Both the position numbers and the translations under genes were made by a program. Under the pieces are notes generated by a model. The model did no database searches and was not told where the DNA came from. It saw only the letters and a list, made by a program, of their open reading frames with translations. Shown here one piece after another: positions 57,801 through 64,000 of a DNA stretch of 64,000 nucleotides. This DNA is from Anagrus nilaparvatae (lineage: Eukaryota > Arthropoda > Insecta > Hymenoptera > Mymaridae), in assembly GCA_022575985.1 (NCBI GenBank), contig JAKSXM010000103.1, positions 1 to 64,000 of the forward strand, read 5' to 3'. The number at the start of each line of letters is the position of its first letter. The first letter of the stretch is position 1.

Positions 57801-58984
57801 ATAATTTTAATACTTATTTAAATTATTTATATCTTGTTTTTTAATTACGCTGGCCTGGAGGGCCGTATTTGTTTAAGTTTTTCTCTACGAAGAATATTTT
57901 CTCTCATTATTAGTAAACTTGGTTTATAAAAATTTTAACCAATTCAAACGGTTTCATGCAAGTGGATCCAACGTTTCTAAAAATACAATAATTTTGATAC
58001 CTATTTAAATTTTTTTTATCTTGTTTTTTTATTTCTCAGGCCTTTTGGACTGTATTTGTTTAGGTTTTTCACTATTTTACATATTTTTTCATTATAAGTA
58101 AACTTGGTTTATATAATTTTTGACCAATTCAAATGGTTTCTAGATAGTGGATCCACCTTTTCTAAATATACAATAACTTTAATACTTATTTAATTTATTT
58201 ATATCTTGTTTTTTAATTATGCTGGCCTGGTGGGCCGTATTTGTTTAAGTTTTTCTCTACGTAGAATATTCTCTCATTATTAGTAAAATTGGTTTATAAA
58301 AATTTTAACCAATTCAAATGGTTTGATGGAAGTGGATCCAAAGATTCTAAAAATACAATAATTTTGATACCTATTTAAATTTTTTTTATCTTGTTTTTTT
58401 ATTTCTCAGGCCTTGTGGACTGTATTTGTATAAGTTTTCCTCTATTTTAAAAATTTTTTTATTTTAAGTAAACATGTTTTATAAAAATTTTAACCAATTA
58501 AAATGGTTTCATGAAAGTGGATCCACCTTTTCTAAATATATAATAATTTTAATACTTATTTAAATTATTTATATCTTGTTTTTTATTTACGCTGGCCTGG
58601 TGGGCCGTATTTGTTTAAGTATTTCTCTACGTAGAATATTCTCTCATTATTAGTAAAATTGGTTTATAAAAATTTTAACCTATTCAAATGGTTTCATAAA
58701 ACTGGATCCACCTTTTCTAAATATACAATAATTTTAATACTTATTTAATTTATTTATATCTTGTTTTTTAATTACGCTGGCCTGGTGGGGCGTATTTGTT
58801 TAAGTTTTTCTCTACCTAGAATATTCTCTCATTATTAGTAAAATTGTTTTATAAAAATTTTAACCAATTCAAATGGTTTCATGCAAGTGGATCCAACGTT
58901 TATAATTCTCTCATTATTAGTAAACTTAGTTTATAAAAATTTTAACCAATTCAAATGGTTTCATGCAAGTGCATCCAACGTTTA

Positions 58985-61900
58985 TTTCATGAAACCATTT
59001 GAATTGGTTAAAATTTTTATAAACCATGTTTACTTACAATGAAAAAATATTTAAAATAGAGAAAAACCTAAACAAATACAGTCCAAAAGGCCTGAGAAAT
59101 AAAAAAACAAGATATGAAAAATTTAATTAGGTATCAAAATTATTGTATTTTTATAAACGTTGGATGCACTTGCATGAAACCATTTGAATTGGTTAAAATT
59201 TTTATAAACCAAGTTTACTAATAATGAGAGAATATTCTACTAAGAGAAAAACTTAAACAAATAAGGCCCAACAGGCCAGCGAAAATAAAATACAACATAT
59301 AAATAGTTTAAGTAAGTATTAAAATAATTATATATTTAGAAAAGATGGATCCACTTTCATGAAACCATTTGAATTGGATAAAATTTTTATAAACCAAGTT
59401 TACTAATAATAAGAGAATATTCTATGTAGAGGAAAACTAAAACAAATACGGCCCACCAGGCCAGCGTAATTAAAAAGAAGATATAAATAAATTAAATAAG
59501 TATTAAAATTATGTTTATTTAGAAAAGGTGGATCCACTTTCATGAAACCATTTGAATTGATTAAAATTTTTATAAACCAAGTTTACTTATAATAGAAAAA
59601 TATATAAAATAGAGAAAAACTTAAACAAATACAGTCCAAAAGGCCTGAGAAATAAAAAAACATAATATAAAAAATTTAAATAGGTATCAAAATTATTGTA
59701 TTTTTAGAATCTTTGGATCTACTTGCATGAAACCATTTGAATTGGTTAAAATTTTTATAAACCAAGTTTACTAATAATAAGAGAATATTCTACGTAGAGG
59801 AAAACTAAAACAAATACGGCCCTTCAGGCCAGCGTAATTAAAAAACAAGATATAAATAAATTAAAAAAGTATTAAAATTATTGTATATTTAGAAAAGGTG
59901 GATCCACTTTCATGAAACCATTTGAATAGGTTAAAATTTTTATGAAACAAGTTTACTTATCATGAAAAAATATGTAAAATAGAGAAAAACCTTAACAAAT
60001 ACAGTCCAAAAGGCCTGAGAAATAAAAAAACAAGATATAAAAATATAAATAGGTATCAAAAATATTGTATTTTTAGAATCTTTGGATCTACTTGCTTGAA
60101 ACCATTTGAATTGGTTAAAATTTTTTTAAACCAAGTTTACTAATAATACGAGAATATTCTACGTAGAGAAAAACTTAAACAAATACGGCCCTTCAGGCCA
60201 GCGTAATTAAAAAACAAGATATAAATAAATTAAATAAGTATTAAAATTATTGTATATTTAGAAAAGGTGGATCCACTTTCATGAAAATATTTGAATAGGT
60301 TAAAATTTTTATAAAACAAGTTTACTTATAATAGAAAAATATATCAAATAGAGAAAAACTTAAACAAATACAGTCCAAAAGGCCTAAGAAATAAAAAAAC
60401 ATAATATAAAAAATTTAAATAGGTATCAAAATTATTGTATTTTTATAAACGTTGGATCCACTTGCATGAAACCATTTGAATAGGTTAAAATTTTTATAAA
60501 ACAAGTTTACTTATAATGAAAAAATATGTAAAATAGAGAAAAACCTAAATAAATACAGTCAAAAAGGCCTGAGAAATAAAAAAACAAGATATAAAAAATT
60601 TAATTAGGTATCAAAATTATTGTATTTTTATAAACGTTGGATCTACTTGCATAAAACCATTTGAATTGGTTAAAATTTTTATAAACCAATTTTACTAATA
60701 ATGAGAGAATATTCTACGTAGGGAAAAACTTAAACAAATACGGCCCTTCAGGCCAGCGTAATTAAAAAACAAGATATAAATAAATTAAATAAGTATTAAA
60801 ATTATTGTATATTTAGAAAAGGTGGATCCACTTTCATGAAACCATTTGAATAGGTTAAAATTTTTATAAAACAAGTTTACTTATAATGAAAAAATATGTA
60901 AAATAGAGAAAAACCTTAACAAATACAGTCCAAAAGGCCTGAGAAATAAAAAAACAAGATATAAAAATTTAAATAGGTATCAAAAATATTGTATTTTTAG
61001 AATCTTTGGATCTACTTGCATGAAACCATTTGAATTGGTTAAAATTTTTATAAACCAAGTTTACTAATAATAAGAGAATATTCTACGTAGGGAAAAACTT
61101 AAACAAATACGGCCCTTCAGGCCAGCGTAATTAAAAAACAAGATATAAATAAATTAAATAAGTATTAAAATTATTGTATATTTAGAAAAGGTGGATCCAC
61201 TTTCATGAAACCATTTGAATTGGTTAAAATTCTTATAAACCAAGTTTACTTATAATAGAAAAATATATCAAATAGAGAAAAACTTAAACAAATACAGTCC
61301 AAAAGGCCTGAGAAATAAAAAAACATAATATAAAAAATTTAAATAGGTATCAAAATTATTGTATTTTTATAAACGTTGGATCCACTTGCATGAAACCATT
61401 TGAATAGGTTAAAATTTTTATAAAACAAGTTTACTTATAATGAAAAAATATGTAAAATAGAGAAAAACCTAAATAAATACAGTCAAAAAGGCCTGAGAAA
61501 TAAAAAAACAAGATATAAAAAATTTAATTAGGTATCAAAATTATTGTATTTTTATAAACGTTGGATCTACTTGCATAAAACCATTTGAATTGGTTAAAAT
61601 TTTTATAAACCAATTTTACTAATAATGAGAGAATATTCTACGTAGGGAAAAACTTAAACAAATACGGCCCTTCAGGCCAGCGTAATTAAAAAACAAGATA
61701 TAAATAAATTAAATAAGTATTAAAATTATTGTATATTTAGAAAAGGTGGATCCACTTTCATGAAACCATTTGAATAGGTTAAAATTTTTATAAAACAAGT
61801 TTACTTATAATGAAATAATATGTAAAATAGAGAAAAACCTTAACAAATACTGTCCAAAAGGCCTGAGAAATAAAAAAACAAGATATAAAAATTTAAATAG

Positions 61901-64000
61901 GTATCAAAAATATTGTATTTTTAGAATCTTTGGATCTACTTGCATGAAACCATTTGAATTGGTTAAAATTTTTATAAACCAATTTTACTAATAATGAGAG
62001 AATATTCTACGTAGAGAAAAACTAAAACAAATACGGCCCTTCAGGCCAGCGTAATTAAAAAACAAGATATAAATAAATTAAATAAGTATTAATATTATTG
62101 TATATTTAGAAAAGGTGGATCCACTTTCATGAAACCATTTGAATAGGTTAAAATTTTTATAAAACAAGTTTACTTATAATGAAATAATATGTAAAATAGA
62201 GAAAAACCTTAACAAACACAGTCCAAAAGGCCTGAGAAATAAAAAAACAAGATATAATAATTTAAACAGGTATCAAAAATATTGTATTTTTAGAATCTTT
62301 GGATCCACTTTTATGAATTCATTTGAACTGGTTAAAATTTTTATAAACCAATTTTACTAATAATGAGAGAATATTCTACGTAGAGAAAAACTTAAACAAA
62401 TACGGCCCTTCAGGCCAGCGTAATTAAAAAACAAGATATAAATAAATTAAATAAGTATTAAAATTATTGTATATTTAGAAAAGGTGGATCCACTTTCATG
62501 AAACCATTTGAATAGGTTAAAATTTTTATAAAACAAGTTTACTTATAATGAAAAAATATGTAAAATAGAGAAAAACCTTAACAAATACAGTCCAAAAGGC
62601 CTGAGAAATAAAAAAAACAAGATATAAAAATTTAAATAGGTATCAAAAATATTGTATTTTTAGAATCTTTGGATCTACTTGCATGAAACCATTTGAATTG
62701 ATTAAAATTTTTATAAACCAAATTTACTAATAATGAGAGAATATTCTACGTAGAGAAAAACTAAAACAAATACGGCCCTTTAGGCCAGCGTAATTAAAAA
62801 ACAAGATATAAATAAATTAAAAAAGTATTAAAATTATTGTATATTTAGAAAAGGTGGATCCACTTTCATGAAAATATTTGAATAGGTTAAAATTTTTATA
62901 AAACAAGTTTACTTATAATAGAAAAATATATCAAATAGAGAAAAACTTAAACAAATACAGTCCAAAAGGCCTAAGAAATAAAAAAACATAATATAAAAAA
63001 TTTAAATAGGTATCAAAATTATTGTATTTTTATAAACGTTGGATCCACTTGCATGAAACCATTTGAATAGGTTAAAATTTTTATAAAACAAGTTTACTTA
63101 TAATGAAAAAATATGTAAAATAGAAAAAAACCTAAATAAATACAGTCAAAAAGGCCTGAGAAATAAAAAAACAAGATATAAAAAATTTAATTAGGTATCA
63201 AAATTATTGTATTTTTATAAACGTTGGATCTACTTGCATAAAACCATTTGAATTGGTTAAAATTTTTATAAACCAATTTTACTAATAATGAGAGAATATT
63301 CTACGTAGGGAAAAACTTAAACAAATACGGCCCTTCAGGCCAGCGTAATTAAAAAACAAGATATAAATAAATTAAATAAGTATTAAAATTATTGTATATT
63401 TAGAAAAGGTGTATCCACTTTCATGAAACCATTTTCATAGGTTAAAATTTTTATAAAACAAGTTTACTTATAATGAAAAAATATGTAAAATAGAGAAAAA
63501 CCTTAACAAATACAGTCCAAAAGGCCTGAGAAATAAAAAAACAAGATATAAAAATTTAAATAGGTATCAAAAATATTGTATTTTTAGAATCTTTGGATCT
63601 ACTTGCATGAAACCATTTGAATTGGTTAAAATTTTTATAAACCAAGTTTACTAATAATAAGAGAATATTCTACGTAGAGGAAAACTAAAACAAATACGGC
63701 CCTTCAGGCCAGCGTAATTAAAAAACAAGATATAAATAAATTAAAAAAGTATTAAAATTATTGTATATTTAGAAAAGGTGGATCCACTTTCATGAAACCA
63801 TTTGAATTGGTTAAAATTCTTATAAACCAAGTTTACTTATAATAGAAAAATATATCAAATAGAGAAAAACTTAAACAAATACAGTCCAAAAGGCCTGAGA
63901 AATAAAAAAACATAATATAAAAAATTTAAATAGGTATCAAAATTATTGTATTTTTATAAACGTTGGATCCACTTGCATGAAACCATTTGAATAGGTTAAA
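58985..64000 (-). repeat. satellite array, block 4 (inverted orientation)
   Basis: At 58985 the array flips. A plus monomer ending gcatccaacgttta is followed at once by tttcatgaaaccatttgaa, the reverse complement of a type B monomer. About 5 kb of minus-orientation A/B monomers follow and run off the window. The first units (to about 59500) are the most divergent. Later ones carry the ctacgtaggga variant in type B. Confidence 0.95.

Larger units (their letters stand above)
39580..58984 (+). repeat. satellite array, block 3 (main plus-orientation block)
   Basis: About 19.4 kb, or roughly 105 monomers by length, of the same A/B satellite. Higher-order copies are visible. A seven-monomer (1292 bp) spacing links 41507 and 42799, where the same rare variant (a 'tattatcagtaaac' change) recurs; the variant also occurs near 45197 and 48701. 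A ten-monomer (1843 bp) spacing links 42217 and 44060. From about 50.5 kb onward monomers are somewhat more divergent (gaattcataaaagtg variants, altered GGCC palindromes). Near 49114-49130 a 13 bp word is duplicated within a monomer. At about 58904 part of a monomer is deleted, just before the orientation switch. Confidence 0.95.

Noticed and set aside
25287..58984. Mammalian-type CENP-B box or a hammerhead ribozyme in the satellite monomer
   Set aside because: I found no TTCG-N4-A-N2-CGGG pattern and no CUGANGA plus GAAA core in the monomer; the only hammerheads are in the retroelement.
25287..64000. CRISPR-like regular repeat array
   Set aside because: The 184-185 bp units are contiguous, with no unique spacers and no cas genes, in a eukaryotic setting.

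Overview
This window looks like nuclear DNA of an AT-rich eukaryote, most likely an insect. The evidence is spliced genes with GT/AG introns, poly(A) signals, two pogo/Tigger-type transposase-derived genes, many inverted-repeat DNA elements and MITEs, a retroelement carrying hammerhead ribozymes, and a long satellite array. There are no bacterial-style operons and no rRNA or tRNA genes that I can see. The species cannot be told from the sequence; very AT-rich hemipteran or hymenopteran genomes would fit.

Layout. 1-8.0 kb holds no convincing gene. It carries a succession of inverted-repeat elements, including two members of a foldback family with internally repeated arms (1823-3570, 3937-4871). 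8.07-12.48 kb holds two intact, intronless-CDS genes arranged head to head: a Tigger/jerky-like gene on the minus strand (8068-9591) and a pogo-like gene on the plus strand (10606-12477). Both retain the transposase fold but have lost most or all of the DDD catalytic triad, so both look like domesticated DNA-binding proteins. A tiny minus-strand gene or first exon with a signal peptide lies at 13083-13253. 14.0-19.4 kb is again foldback and MITE territory: a third family member at 14004-14985, a 2.9 kb foldback at 16072-18935 with a MITE nested in one arm, and a 494 bp inverted-repeat element at 18952-19445.

19.64-24.11 kb holds a six-exon plus-strand gene that I reconstructed from splice sites and conserved exon structure. 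It encodes a predicted 391-residue secreted, helical, cysteine-patterned protein built from an internal exon duplication. It matches no family I recognise. Its long intron 2 and its intron 4 are filled with repeats.

From 25.29 kb to the end of the window lies a satellite array with a monomer of about 184-185 bp, organised mostly as A-B dimers (369 bp) and larger multiples. It runs in plus orientation to about 58.98 kb, then flips and runs in minus orientation to the window edge. Two insertions break it. One is a 3.3 kb composite (34326-37633) containing a foldback element and an apparently perfect 843 bp palindrome. The other is a 1.5 kb Penelope-like element (38058-39579) with a 12 bp target-site duplication, two tandem 708 bp units and an inverted terminal fragment; each unit encodes a complete hammerhead ribozyme on the minus strand.

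Most interesting points: the hammerhead pair with an 11-nt loop-loop complementarity; the unrecognised secreted gene with duplicated exon pairs; two neighbouring catalytically dead pogo-type genes close to a satellite array; and the higher-order structure and inversion of that array.
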